Origin: Sphingobacterium athyrii | GTDB lineage: Bacteria > Bacteroidota > Bacteroidia > Sphingobacteriales > Sphingobacteriaceae | NCBI RefSeq assembly: GCF_003071065.1 | Contig: NZ_QCXX01000002.1 | Span: 1 to 64,000 of the forward strand | Length of the DNA: 64,000 nucleotides | Direction of reading: 5' to 3' | Part shown: in pieces, positions 18,066-27,488 of the stretch | How the letters are laid out: every line of letters begins with the position of its first letter | Position numbering within the stretch: the stretch's first letter is position 1 | The notes under the pieces: generated by a model | The model's input: only the letters and a program-made list of their open reading frames with translations | The model's database searches: none | Told to the model about the DNA's origin: nothing | Translations under genes and position numbers: made by a program

Positions 18066-19793
18066 TTAGTGACCTCCTTCAGCCTCGATTTCATCAATAT
18101 TGATTCCTTGTTTGGTTAAAATTCCTTTGACAAATACAGCAAAGAAAACAATATAACAGAATCCGATTAATGGTAGGATATAGGAGTTGTGTATTCCGAT
18201 AAGATCGGCCAATTTTCCTTGGATAGGAGGAAGGACACCACCACCAAGAATCATCATAACCAAGAATGCTGAGCCCTGAGCGGTATATTTTCCAAGACCA
18301 ACGATTGATAAACTGAAGATGGATGACCACATAATTGAACAAGCAAGACCTCCTGATAAAAATGCATAAATAGCAATTGTACCTGAAGAGAAAAGCCCGA
18401 TTAACATGGCAATGATTCCAAATAAACCAAAAATAATCAATGTACGTGCAGGTTTTTCTTTACTTAGGTAGAAAGCCACGATTTGCAGAATAATACAGAT
18501 CACATAGTAATAAAGGTGTGACATTTCGAAGCCTGCAAGTGTATTGACACCAACAATGATCGAAAACGCAACCAAAGGGACGATGATTAGTAAACCGTTT
18601 TTAGTCGATTTGCTCAGGTTGAATGCAGTAATTGCACCTGCCCATCGACCGATCATCATACTTCCCCAGTACATGGATACATAGGGTGTGATCTGAGAAG
18701 ATTGTAGGTGACCAAATTCTTTTAAAGTCAACAACTCACCTAAGTTGCTACCAATCGCTACTTCAATACCAACATAGATAAATAATGCAAGCATTCCCAA
18801 TGCTAGTTGTGGGTATTTCATTGCTCCCCATCCTTCCGGATTCTTTTTAGCACTTCTGTTTGAAAAGAGTAAGCCGCCGATGACAACGATTAAAGCACCT
18901 GCTAACCATAGCATACGTTGTGTTTCCAGCGGTTTGGCAACTTCCTTAATGTGTGCTTTTAATTGATCTATCTGAACCTGGTCGGTCAGGCTTGCTACTT
19001 GTTGGTGTAGTTGTTCGATGTGCAATGCAAGGTCACTCTTGTAACTTAAAAATACAGGTGCGAACATGCCGAATAATAACACCGTCATGATGATCAAAGT
19101 GCGTAAAGCCTTGTTGGCTTTTTCCATTGGCTCATTGCTGATTCCAGCCGGTACTTTTTTGCTAAAGTTGAACAATGCCGCAGCGAGGAGAAACAACAGA
19201 CCCACACCAACGTAGAGGTAGACCACTTTATTTAAAGGTAGATTGGCAATCTCAGAATCAGAAATAGGTTCGAATGTTCCGAAAAGGGAGAACCCAATCA
19301 CTAAGGGGCCTATGGTTGTTCCAAAGGAGTTGATACCACCACCAAGGTTGACACGGGAAGCTCCTGTCTTTGGATCCCCTAATAAGACGGCGAAGGGATT
19401 GGCTGCAGTTTGCTGCAAGGAAAATCCCAGTGCAACCACAAATAACCCCAACAACATGCCAATATATAGATTCACCTCGACTGCCACAATCATTGCTGCC
19501 GCACCAAGTGCTGAAAATAATAGACCATAAACGATACTTTTTTTGTAACCCCATTTTCCAACGAGATCTTTGCCGCCTATCGAACTAAAGATGAAAAGGA
19601 GCAATGCACCGATATAGTATGCCGTATAAAAGGCAAAGTCTATAAGTTGCGATTGAAATTGGTCCAGGTGAAAATAATTCTTGCAGAATGGGATAAATAC
19701 GCTATTTCCCGCCGCAATAAACCCCCAAAAGAAAAACACAATAATCAATGTGTAGAGTGCGGGGTAATTGGTTTTAGTTTGTTGCTGTTCCAT
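18066..19793 (-). CDS. Sugar MFS transporter, FucP/NagP (FHS) family
   Basis: Inner-membrane major facilitator of 575 residues with about twelve to fourteen membrane helices. Family features: [19 protein letters not shown] (about 20-38) in helix 1 and [21 protein letters not shown] (split here only by position, about 127-147) with the QTAANPF signature of fucose/GlcNAc/glucose:H+ symporters. An insertion of about 45 residues with helical, Leu/Gln/His-rich sequence lies between the two halves (about 255-300). Position ahead of a GlcNAc-kinase-like gene suggests N-acetylglucosamine uptake, as with NagP. No regulator is adjacent. Confidence 0.85.
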   Translation of the reverse strand: MEQQQTKTNYPALYTLIIVFFFWGFIAAGNSVFIPFCKNYFHLDQFQSQLIDFAFYTAYYIGALLLFIFSSIGGKDLVGKWGYKKSIVYGLLFSALGAAAMIVAVEVNLYIGMLLGLFVVALGFSLQQTAANPFAVLLGDPKTGASRVNLGGGINSFGTTIGPLVIGFSLFGTFEPISDSEIANLPLNKVVYLYVGVGLLFLLAAALFNFSKKVPAGISNEPMEKANKALRTLIIMTVLLFGMFAPVFLSYKSDLALHIEQLHQQVASLTDQVQIDQLKAHIKEVAKPLETQRMLWLAGALIVVIGGLLFSNRSAKKNPEGWGAMKYPQLALGMLALFIYVGIEVAIGSNLGELLTLKEFGHLQSSQITPYVSMYWGSMMIGRWAGAITAFNLSKSTKNGLLIIVPLVAFSIIVGVNTLAGFEMSHLYYYVICIILQIVAFYLSKEKPARTLIIFGLFGIIAMLIGLFSSGTIAIYAFLSGGLACSIMWSSIFSLSIVGLGKYTAQGSAFLVMMILGGGVLPPIQGKLADLIGIHNSYILPLIGFCYIVFFAVFVKGILTKQGINIDEIEAEGGH

Positions 19794-20087
19794 ATAAGGG
19801 ATCTAAAAACTTAAATTTTGAAAGGTACGAACTTATGAAAAAAAATATAAAATTCAATCTAAAAATGTTGTTAAATCGTTTTACTAGCTACAATAGTAAA
19901 TATTTTTTTTGAAATATTTTGAAATAACAAAATTTGTTTTTTTCTTTGTCTAGGTTCTCAAGATTTAATCCACTTCGGTTTAAAAGAAATCATTAAGTTC
20001 TTCATTCACTTAAACAAGGAAACAAGCTTAAGTGTGTAATCAGAATAAAGCTCAAAAGAAAATCCAAAAATCATACACAACACATTA

Positions 20088-21587
20088 ATGGATATTAACG
20101 AATTAAACGCTAAACTCGTATCGGAATTGCGCGAGATTGCTAAGTTGATCGGTATCGCAGATGCTGATAAATTGCGTAAGCAAGAATTAATAGAAAGAAT
20201 TAGCAATACCGGTGGGGAAGAAGAAGCAGCTCCGGCTTCTACAGAAAATGTTGCTAAAGTGGAGGAAGACAATCAGGAACAGGCTGAACGTACACGTAAA
20301 CGTGTGAGAACGGTGAAAACCGCAGAGCCTGTGACTGTAAGAAAACGTGAGGCTGTCGAAAGTGAAGAAAGCAGTCCTGCGGTAGATACAACTCCGACAA
20401 CAGATAAAGGTTCCCAACCTGAAAAAACTCTTCAAACTCCTAAAGCTGAAAATACTTCCTCCAGTACAGATTTCGACAATGTTATCGTTAATGAGGGTGT
20501 TTTGGAAATTATGCCTGATGGCTATGGTTTCTTGCGTTCTTCGGACTATAACTACTTGACATCTCCGGATGATATTTATGTATCACAGTCTCAGATCAAA
20601 TTATTTGGTCTGAAAACAGGGGATACCGTTCGTGGCTGTATTCGTCCGCCAAAAGAAGGTGAGAAATATTTTCCTTTGGTTAGAGTAGAAGCTATTAACG
20701 GACAGAATCCTGCAGAAGTACGCGACCGCGTGCCTTTTGACTATTTGACTCCATTATTTCCGGATGAGCGCTTAAATTTAGATATGGGTATGGGTAATTA
20801 CTCTACACGTATCATGGATTTGTTTACACCTATCGGAAAAGGTCAACGTGGACTGATTGTTGCGCAACCAAAAACAGGTAAAACAAATTTGTTGAAGGAA
20901 GTTGCTAACGCAATCGCCAAGAATCATCCTGAAGTATACCTTATCATCTTATTGATTGATGAGCGTCCTGAGGAGGTTACGGATATGGCAAGAAGCGTAC
21001 GTGCGGAGGTTGTTTCATCTACTTTTGATGAACCTGCTGATCGTCACGTAAAGATTGCTAATATCGTATTGGAAAAAGCGAAGCGTATGGTAGAGTGCGG
21101 TCACGATGTGGTTATCCTGTTGGATTCTATCACTCGTCTCGCTCGTGCTTACAATACTGTTGCTCCCGCTTCGGGTAAGATCCTGTCCGGTGGTGTGGAT
21201 GCAAATGCGCTACATAAACCAAAACGTTTCTTTGGTGCGGCTAGAAATATCGAAAACGGCGGCTCATTGACAATCCTTGCGACAGCCTTGACAGATACAG
21301 GTTCCAAAATGGATGAGGTGATCTTTGAAGAATTTAAAGGAACTGGTAATATGGAGCTGCAATTGGATCGTAAATTGGCAAACAAACGTATCTTCCCTGC
21401 AATTGACATTACAGCATCTAGTACGCGTCGTGATGATCTATTGACAGACAAAGAATCATTGCAACGCATTTGGGTGCTTCGTAATCACTTGTCGGATATG
21501 AATTCTACAGAAGCAATGGAATTCTTACAGGGACAAATGCGTGGTACTAAATCAAATGAAGAATTTTTGATCAGTATGAATGGGTAA
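20088..21587 (+). CDS. rho: Transcription termination factor Rho with N-terminal insertion
   Basis: Hexameric RNA helicase that ends transcription. N-terminal Rho_N helix domain at 1-40, then a charged low-complexity insertion (about 41-130, alternating acidic and basic, including [10 protein letters not shown]), the cold-shock RNA-binding domain (about 133-205, with [13 protein letters not shown]), and the RecA-like motor with Walker A AQPKTGKT at 259-266 and the Walker B region [10 protein letters not shown] near 345-354. The Q-loop/R-loop regions appear intact. Length 499 exceeds the E. coli protein (419) because of the insertion, which is usual in Bacteroidota. The start ATG agrees with the conserved MDINELNAK beginning. 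An intrinsic terminator follows. Confidence 0.97.
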   Translation: MDINELNAKLVSELREIAKLIGIADADKLRKQELIERISNTGGEEEAAPASTENVAKVEEDNQEQAERTRKRVRTVKTAEPVTVRKREAVESEESSPAVDTTPTTDKGSQPEKTLQTPKAENTSSSTDFDNVIVNEGVLEIMPDGYGFLRSSDYNYLTSPDDIYVSQSQIKLFGLKTGDTVRGCIRPPKEGEKYFPLVRVEAINGQNPAEVRDRVPFDYLTPLFPDERLNLDMGMGNYSTRIMDLFTPIGKGQRGLIVAQPKTGKTNLLKEVANAIAKNHPEVYLIILLIDERPEEVTDMARSVRAEVVSSTFDEPADRHVKIANIVLEKAKRMVECGHDVVILLDSITRLARAYNTVAPASGKILSGGVDANALHKPKRFFGAARNIENGGSLTILATALTDTGSKMDEVIFEEFKGTGNMELQLDRKLANKRIFPAIDITASSTRRDDLLTDKESLQRIWVLRNHLSDMNSTEAMEFLQGQMRGTKSNEEFLISMNG

Positions 21588-21609
21588 TCCCATCAAATTT
21601 TGATATTTT

Positions 21610-21643
21610 AGCCATCATTTCTAACCGAATGATGGCTTTTTTT
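21610..21643 (+). terminator. Terminator after rho
   Basis: Stem AGCCATCATT (21610-21619) with AATGATGGCT (21628-21637), 8-nt loop, followed by seven T. Confidence 0.9.
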
Positions 21644-21663
21644 ATAAAAAATAAATCACTTAG

Positions 21664-22350
21664 ATGAAAAAACATATTCCAAATTTGCTGACCTGTCTGA
21701 ATCTTTTTAGTGGTTGTATTGCTGTGCTGATGGCCTTGGAGGGGAATCTTAAAGCAGTGACCATCTGTGTTCTTGCCTCTGGAATATTTGATTTTTTCGA
21801 TGGCATGGTTGCCAGACTACTCCATGTAAAATCACCTATTGGCAAAGAATTGGATTCGTTGGCTGATATGGTCAGTTTTGGATTTTTACCGGGTACGATC
21901 ATGTTTACATTGTTGCAGAAAGCGCTTCCTGATGCTTCCTTACTGCCGTATCTAGGGTTTATTATAACCGTATTTTCGGCTTTGCGTTTGGCCAAGTTTA
22001 ATTTGGACGAACGACAAACTTCCGATTTTATTGGACTTAATACCCCAATGAATACTTTTTATGTACTTTCATTGCCTTATATTGCGGATAAGTATCCTGA
22101 ACTCATTATAAATCCAATATTTTTGATTTGTAGTGCACTCTTGACTAGTTACTTGTTGATTAGCGAGATTCGACTGTTTTCGATGAAATTCAGTTCAATG
22201 GACTGGGCGACGAATAAATATCGCTTTATTTTTCTATTCTTAACTTTGGTTTTATTTGCAATCGGGCAGTTTATGGCTTTACCAGTTATTCTACTTTTGT
22301 ATTTTATACTGTCGGCCTTGCACTTCAATAAAAAAAACGATCTGGCTTAG
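21664..22350 (+). CDS. pssA: CDP-diacylglycerol--serine O-phosphatidyltransferase
   Basis: Makes phosphatidylserine, precursor of phosphatidylethanolamine, in the inner membrane. The CDP-alcohol phosphatidyltransferase signature D-x2-DG-x2-AR-x8-G-x3-D-x3-D is complete: Asp43, Asp46, Gly47, Ala50, Arg51, Gly60, Asp64, Asp68. About seven membrane helices in 228 residues. MKKHIPNLLTCLNLFSGC at the start is typical of type II PssA. It is convergent with the Hpt gene and shares its stop tetranucleotide TTAG (22347-22350), with no room for a terminator between them. No psd gene is adjacent. Confidence 0.94.
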   Translation: MKKHIPNLLTCLNLFSGCIAVLMALEGNLKAVTICVLASGIFDFFDGMVARLLHVKSPIGKELDSLADMVSFGFLPGTIMFTLLQKALPDASLLPYLGFIITVFSALRLAKFNLDERQTSDFIGLNTPMNTFYVLSLPYIADKYPELIINPIFLICSALLTSYLLISEIRLFSMKFSSMDWATNKYRFIFLFLTLVLFAIGQFMALPVILLLYFILSALHFNKKNDLA

Positions 22351-22691
22351 ATCGTTTTTTCGTATTGTTCAAGTTCAAATAACAGTTCTTTCATTTCGAT
22401 ATCCAAGACGTGAAAAGTCGCTCGGAGTCCCTCTAAGGATTCCTGATTTTTGGCATTCATTTCCAATTCTTCAAATTTGGCTTTTAAATGGAATGCCCCG
22501 ATATAGTCCATCGTCGGTTTGATGTGGTGAGCGGCATCAGCAATTTTTTGATGGTCACCTTCAGCTAGTGCATTTCGTAAGTTGTCCAAATCTACGGGGG
22601 TTTGAATAAGATACATTGATACAAATTGTTTGATCAAATCTGAATTGTCAAACATGTTTTGCTTGATCAGGTCAATGTCGATATGGTTCAT
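22347..22691 (-). CDS. Hpt-domain phosphotransfer protein
   Basis: A 114-residue, all-helical protein that is little more than one histidine phosphotransfer domain. The phosphate-accepting histidine is most likely His55 in AAHHIKPTMDYIGA (53-66), which fits the Hpt pattern H-x-[IL]-K with Pro where Gly is usual. Such proteins shuttle phosphate between hybrid kinases and response regulators. No kinase or regulator gene is nearby. It overlaps the end of the preceding folK by 20 nt, so the two are translated from one message, which is a surprising pairing of signalling and folate genes. Confidence 0.85.
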   Translation of the reverse strand: MNHIDIDLIKQNMFDNSDLIKQFVSMYLIQTPVDLDNLRNALAEGDHQKIADAAHHIKPTMDYIGAFHLKAKFEELEMNAKNQESLEGLRATFHVLDIEMKELLFELEQYEKTI

Positions 22692-23175
22692 CGTTGCTAA
22701 TTTTCTTTACGGGTAATTCGTCCTTGCAGTTATGCAATAAATATACGTTATTTTTTTTGTAAACGGGGTGAATGTAGTCCGGCGCTATTTCTGCTAAGGG
22801 CGCTAAGGTGAACCGTCGTTCTGAAATAAACGGATGTGGTATAATTAGATTTGGGTAGTTGACAATTTCGTCGTTGAAATAAAGTAAATCAATGTCAATC
22901 GCTCTTTGGCCCCATTTCTTTAGACGTACTCTTCCCAGATCCGATTCAATCTGCTGTGTGCGATTCAAACAATCCATTGGGGATAAACCGGATTTTATTA
23001 AGATGACCTGATTTAGGAATGCGGGTTGGTCTTCAACACCCCAGGCGGCGGTTTCATAAATGGAAGATGCCATCAAAATTTCTCCAACCTGTTTTTCAAG
23101 CGCTTGCTTTGCCCGTAAAAGTTGTCGCAGACGATCTCCCAAGTTGGTCCCTAATAATATAAAAATCTTATTCAT
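22672..23175 (-). CDS. folK: 2-amino-4-hydroxy-6-hydroxymethyldihydropteridine pyrophosphokinase
   Basis: Transfers pyrophosphate from ATP to the pterin in folate synthesis. The 167-residue protein shows the family pattern: FILLGTNLGDR near the start (4-14), SSIYETAAWGV (37-47), QPAFLNQVI (50-58), and the signature KKWGQRAIDIDLLYFND (about 84-100) with IPHP and RRFTLAPLAEIAP further on (about 107-131). Catalytic Asp pair lies in DIDL. It is followed by the overlapping hpt gene; sppA diverges upstream after about 120 nt. Confidence 0.95.
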   Translation of the reverse strand: MNKIFILLGTNLGDRLRQLLRAKQALEKQVGEILMASSIYETAAWGVEDQPAFLNQVILIKSGLSPMDCLNRTQQIESDLGRVRLKKWGQRAIDIDLLYFNDEIVNYPNLIIPHPFISERRFTLAPLAEIAPDYIHPVYKKNNVYLLHNCKDELPVKKISNDEPYRH

Positions 23176-23296
23176 CCTACTAAATTAAGGCTTTATAGAA
23201 TAAAATACTGGGGGAATAAAAAATATTGCACTACCTTTAGTGTAAAATAAATCTTTTCATTTGCAAGATTGTAAAAATTGGGATTAATTATAAAAT

Positions 23297-25063
23297 ATGA
23301 GATCATTTTTTAAGTATGTATTGGCTACGATTACAGGGATTGTGATATCTTTTGTGATTTTGTTTATTGTTGTTATGGGTATCATCGGGGCGCTTATCAG
23401 TTCGGCGTCTTCGGAGCCGGAGGTTGTTGTCAAAAGCAATTCGGTGTTATTTTTATCCTTTGACTATGATATCAATGAACGGAACGACAATAATCCTTTT
23501 GGAAGCTTAAATCTTCCAGGTTATTCCACCAAGAGTATTGGTTTGGATGATATCCTGGGTAGAATCAGATATGCAGCAACGGACGGGAGTATTAAGGGAA
23601 TTTATATCGATGCGGGAAGTATCGGGACTGGTTTTGCGAGTTTGAAAGAGGTGCGGGATGAACTGCTGGCTTTTAAGAAAACAGGGAAGTTTATCGTTGC
23701 TTACAATGCCGGCTACAATCAAAAAGCATATTATGTGGCGAGTATTGCGGATAAAGTGTATGTCAATCCACAAGGAACCATTGATTTTAGGGGGCTTGCG
23801 AGTTCGACCATGTTTTACAAAGATCTATTGGATAAAGTGGGGGTAGAGATGCAGATTGTGAAAGTAGGTACATTTAAGAGTGCGGTGGAGCCCTTTTTCT
23901 TAAATAAAATGAGTGATCCAAACCGTCTACAGGTGACATCATATCTGGGAAGTATATACGAAACTTTTATTAATGAGATTTCGACAAGCCGGAATATTCC
24001 TGCGGACACGTTACGCGGTATAGCGAACAATTACCTGGTTAGAAGTGCAGATGATGCGGTGCGCTATAAGCTCGCGGACGCTAAGATTTATAAAGATGAA
24101 TTGTTGGCTGATTTAAGAAAACGACTGAAGATAGGGGAGAAGGAAGAAATATCATTTGTTTCGTTATTAGATTATAATAGGAAGCTGAAGGATGATGGTA
24201 GTGGATCTGAGGTGGCTGTTCTTTATGCGGTTGGAGAGATTGTGGATGGCGAAGGGACGCGCCCGGGTGAAATTGGTGGCGATAAATTTTCAAGGGAATT
24301 ACGTAAGTTGAGAGAGGATGACGCTGTCAAGGCTGTTGTGTTGCGTGTGAATTCTCCCGGAGGCTCAGCCCTTGCCTCGGACATCATCTGGCGTGAGGTC
24401 ATTTTGACTAAAAAGGTTAAACCTGTCATTGTTTCAATGGGTGATGTTGCCGCTTCAGGAGGATATTATATATCGGCTGCTGCCGATTCAATATTTGCCG
24501 AGCCAACGACCATTACAGGATCAATCGGCGTATTTGGTGTAATACCGAATTTCCAGAATTTAATGAACAATAAAATTGGCGTGCACTACGACGGTGTGAA
24601 AACCGGAAAATTTGCGGATTTGAATACGACTTTTGATCGTCCTTTGACAGCTGAAGAAAGGGATATCATCCAGCGTGAGGTTGATAAGGTATATGCTACC
24701 TTTACAAAAGTTGTAGCGGAAGGGAGAAAGATCCCCTTGCCAAATGTTGATAGCATTGGTCAAGGCCGGGTTTGGACAGGTGCTCAGGGCTTAAGTAATA
24801 AATTGGTTGATCGTTTGGGCAATCTTGATGTTGCTATTCAGGCAGCAGCTAAAAAGGCTAATCTAAACAAGTATAAAGTAACGCAATATCCTGAAAAGGA
24901 AGATCCGTTCACTTCGATATTGAACAATTCAAAGGAAAAAGTTCAGGCTTGGGTAGCGAAAGAACAAATGGGCGAATACTATCGTTATTTCGATGTGATG
25001 CGGCAGGCAACTACACAAAGCGGTATTCAGGCAAGGTTACCTTACACCGTAGAAATTCATTAA
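23297..25063 (+). CDS. sppA: Signal peptide peptidase SppA, long (67K-like) form
   Basis: Membrane-bound serine/lysine protease that degrades cleaved signal peptides. Length 588 with one N-terminal membrane helix (about 8-33) and two tandem SppA domains. The general-base Lys is Lys194 in GTFKSAVEPF, equivalent to Lys209 of E. coli SppA; the nucleophile Ser387 is in GDVAASGGYYISA (382-394). Catalytic residues lie in the two halves, as in the E. coli enzyme. Downstream is a strong terminator and then pgk. Confidence 0.95.
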   Translation: MRSFFKYVLATITGIVISFVILFIVVMGIIGALISSASSEPEVVVKSNSVLFLSFDYDINERNDNNPFGSLNLPGYSTKSIGLDDILGRIRYAATDGSIKGIYIDAGSIGTGFASLKEVRDELLAFKKTGKFIVAYNAGYNQKAYYVASIADKVYVNPQGTIDFRGLASSTMFYKDLLDKVGVEMQIVKVGTFKSAVEPFFLNKMSDPNRLQVTSYLGSIYETFINEISTSRNIPADTLRGIANNYLVRSADDAVRYKLADAKIYKDELLADLRKRLKIGEKEEISFVSLLDYNRKLKDDGSGSEVAVLYAVGEIVDGEGTRPGEIGGDKFSRELRKLREDDAVKAVVLRVNSPGGSALASDIIWREVILTKKVKPVIVSMGDVAASGGYYISAAADSIFAEPTTITGSIGVFGVIPNFQNLMNNKIGVHYDGVKTGKFADLNTTFDRPLTAEERDIIQREVDKVYATFTKVVAEGRKIPLPNVDSIGQGRVWTGAQGLSNKLVDRLGNLDVAIQAAAKKANLNKYKVTQYPEKEDPFTSILNNSKEKVQAWVAKEQMGEYYRYFDVMRQATTQSGIQARLPYTVEIH

Positions 25064-25080
25064 TGATAATTTAATCCGAT

Positions 25081-25118
25081 AAAAAGGCATTTATTTGATG
25101 AAAATAAATGCCTTTTTT
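25081..25118 (+). terminator. Terminator after sppA
   Basis: Long perfect stem with arms 25081-25096 and 25102-25117 (core AAGGCATTTATTT / AAATAAATGCCTT), ending in a T-run. Confidence 0.9.
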
Positions 25119-25132
25119 CTATATTTAGCTGT

Positions 25133-25147
25133 TCGTTTGGCAAACGA
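25133..25147. promoter_or_regulatory. Short palindrome upstream of pgk, possible operator
   Basis: TCGTTTGGCAAACGA: 7-bp arms around a single central base, 25 nt before the pgk start. No regulator is adjacent. It may be a binding site, a leader hairpin, or chance. Confidence 0.3.
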
Positions 25148-25171
25148 CAGATCCTAAAACATTAAAGTTAT

Positions 25172-26365
25172 ATGATGAAAACAGTAGACGATTTAAATTT
25201 TGCAGGTAAAAAAGCCTTGGTTCGCGTAGATTTCAACGTTCCTTTGGATGAGAATTTCAATATTACGGATGATAATCGTATTCAGGGAGCTGCTCCGACA
25301 ATAAAGAAAATTTTGAATGATGGCGGAAGTGTGATATTGATGTCCCACTTAGGAAGACCAAAAGATGGTCCTACTGATAAGTATTCATTAAAACATATTG
25401 TTGCTCACCTCTCTAAGGTGTTAGGTACAGAGGTTCAATTTGCCAATGATTGTATTGGAAATGAAGCTGTAGAAAAAGCTGCGGCATTGCAAGCTGGTCA
25501 AGTTTTATTACTTGAAAACCTACGTTTTTATAAAGAAGAAGAAAAAGGTGATGTAGGATTTGCTGAAAAGCTTTCAAAGTTAGGTGATGTATATGTGAAT
25601 GATGCTTTTGGAACTGCGCATAGAGCACATGCTTCAACGGCGATTATCGCACAGTTTTTCCCTTCAGCTAAATATAGCGGTTATTTGATGGCTGCTGAAG
25701 TAGGTAATGCGGAGAAGGTGTTAAATAATCCGGTTAGACCGTTTACAGCGATTATGGGTGGTGCGAAAGTTTCTGATAAAATCCAGCTCATTGAGGCATT
25801 ATTGGATAAAGTGGATAACTTACTGATTGGTGGAGGTATGGCGTATACGTTTATCAAAGCAAGAGGTGGCGAAATCGGTAAGTCATTGGTGGAGATGGAC
25901 AAGCTTGACCTAGCCAATGAATTGGTAAAGAAAGCGAAAGAAAAAGGAGTAAATTTGGTTATTCCTACAGATGCGCAAATCGCTGATGCATTTTCTAATG
26001 ATGCAAATGTATATGATGGTCCAAATGATCAGATTCCTGCAGACCTTCAGGGCTTAGATATCGGTCAGGATTCGGCAGCGAATTTTGCGTCTATTATCAA
26101 AGATTCAAAAACAGTCCTTTGGAATGGTCCGATGGGAGTTTTTGAGTTTGATACTTTTGCAAAAGGTACGAAAGCTGTGGCCGATGCGGTTGTCGAGGCG
26201 ACGAAAAATGGTGCATTTTCTTTAATAGGAGGTGGAGATTCGGCTGCTGCTGTAAGTAAATTTGGTATGACTGAAGATGTCAGTTACGTGAGTACGGGTG
26301 GTGGCGCATTGCTGGAATATATGGAAGGAAAAGTTCTTCCCGGTGTAAAAGCACTGGAAGAGTAA
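25172..26365 (+). CDS. pgk: Phosphoglycerate kinase
   Basis: Glycolytic enzyme making ATP and 3-phosphoglycerate from 1,3-bisphosphoglycerate. The 397-residue sequence carries the signature [16 protein letters not shown] (13-28), HLGRPK near 60-65, NDAFGTAHR near 147-155, MGGAKVSDK near 197-205, the nucleotide-binding GGGMAYTF near 225-232 and the C-terminal GGGDSAAAV near 350-358. Two ATG codons in tandem open the frame; the second may be used. Single-gene unit between two terminators. Confidence 0.97.
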   Translation: MMKTVDDLNFAGKKALVRVDFNVPLDENFNITDDNRIQGAAPTIKKILNDGGSVILMSHLGRPKDGPTDKYSLKHIVAHLSKVLGTEVQFANDCIGNEAVEKAAALQAGQVLLLENLRFYKEEEKGDVGFAEKLSKLGDVYVNDAFGTAHRAHASTAIIAQFFPSAKYSGYLMAAEVGNAEKVLNNPVRPFTAIMGGAKVSDKIQLIEALLDKVDNLLIGGGMAYTFIKARGGEIGKSLVEMDKLDLANELVKKAKEKGVNLVIPTDAQIADAFSNDANVYDGPNDQIPADLQGLDIGQDSAANFASIIKDSKTVLWNGPMGVFEFDTFAKGTKAVADAVVEATKNGAFSLIGGGDSAAAVSKFGMTEDVSYVSTGGGALLEYMEGKVLPGVKALEE

Positions 26366-26387
26366 TAGCTTAAAAAAAATAGTATGG

Positions 26388-26416
26388 AAAAGGGATAATA
26401 TTGTGTTATCCCTTTT
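26388..26416 (+). terminator. Terminator after pgk
   Basis: Stem AAAAGGGATAA (26388-26398) with TTATCCCTTTT (26406-26416), 7-nt loop, T-rich end. Confidence 0.9.
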
Positions 26417-26645
26417 TTATTGCAAAATGTTTCTTATCCATGCATTGAAACTTGTTTCGGTTGAGAAGCATGCTTTAGTATTAGGCGCCAATGGTTTTGA
26501 AAAAGACAGCTTTGGTTTAGAATGAGCCATATTTTCTCGCTAATGTCAGATTTAAATCAATTATCTGTTAAATATCTGTATGGCAGTGGCGAGTATTTAT
26601 TGTATTTCTTAAATTTATGATGACATGATTATATAGGTTTTATTG

Positions 26646-27488
26646 ATGGATGCTAATCACAAAAAAGATAAAGATAGTTCGGGTTTTTTTTCGGTGTTGA
26701 CTTATAATGTAGCGGGATTGCCGGGGTTTATTTCTTCTGCGATTACGGGTAGAAGCAGAAGTATTGCTGAAATAGGCAAAAAGATTAATCCTTTTGATAT
26801 TGTGAACGTGCAAGAGGATTTCAATTATAACAATAGTCTCTATTTGGGCGGGAATCAACACCCTTATCGTACCAAACCTAAGGGACGCGTACCCTTTGGA
26901 GACGGTCTCAATACCTTGTCCCATTTCCCTATGTCGGATGTTGTGCGAGTTCCTTGGAAAAAGCGTACCGGAGCTGATTTTCTGACACCCAAAGGTTTTA
27001 CCCTGGTCAAGGTGGAGATCGTTGCTGGGATATGGCTAGATGTCTATAATGTACATGCGAATGCCCAGAATAATAGACGGGCTTCCAGTGCGAGAAGGGA
27101 TAATCTTAATCAGTTGCGTGATTATATCGGCGAGAATTCTAGTGAAAACGCGCTGATTGTTATGGGGGACTTTAATGCACATTATAGTTTCGGTGATGAT
27201 AACCTGCACGATTTTATGGAGTCAACCACATTAGTAGACAGTTGGGTTGAACTCCAGAACGGAGGACTTGTACCGGAAGCAAAGCATGCGTTTAAACCGC
27301 CTCATATGCTGTCAATCGGTAATCAGAGCGAATCAATAGACAAGATTCTCTATCGTAGCAATAGCCATCTGAGTTTGGCCGCCCGTGATTATAATATAGA
27401 ACACAACCTATTTACGAATGTCAGGGGCTTGCCTTTGTCAGATCACTATGCTTTAGCGGCTAATTTTAATTGGGCCGTTCATCCTTAA
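26646..27488 (+). CDS. Endonuclease/exonuclease/phosphatase-fold protein
   Basis: A 280-residue protein of the DNase I-like (EEP) superfamily. Visible active-site motifs: TYNVAGLPG (about 19-27, Asn), NVQED (about 54-58, Glu), VYNVHANA (about 131-138), MGDFNAH (about 170-176, Asp/Asn) and LSDHYAL near the end (Asp-His). No signal peptide. Relatives include sphingomyelinases, inositol phosphatases and nucleases; the NVAGLPG start and short length resemble phosphodiesterase/sphingomyelinase-like members more than XthA, but the substrate cannot be told. An in-frame TTG precedes the ATG. It meets the convergent 27485 gene in a shared TTAA. Confidence 0.8.
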   Translation: MDANHKKDKDSSGFFSVLTYNVAGLPGFISSAITGRSRSIAEIGKKINPFDIVNVQEDFNYNNSLYLGGNQHPYRTKPKGRVPFGDGLNTLSHFPMSDVVRVPWKKRTGADFLTPKGFTLVKVEIVAGIWLDVYNVHANAQNNRRASSARRDNLNQLRDYIGENSSENALIVMGDFNAHYSFGDDNLHDFMESTTLVDSWVELQNGGLVPEAKHAFKPPHMLSIGNQSESIDKILYRSNSHLSLAARDYNIEHNLFTNVRGLPLSDHYALAANFNWAVHP

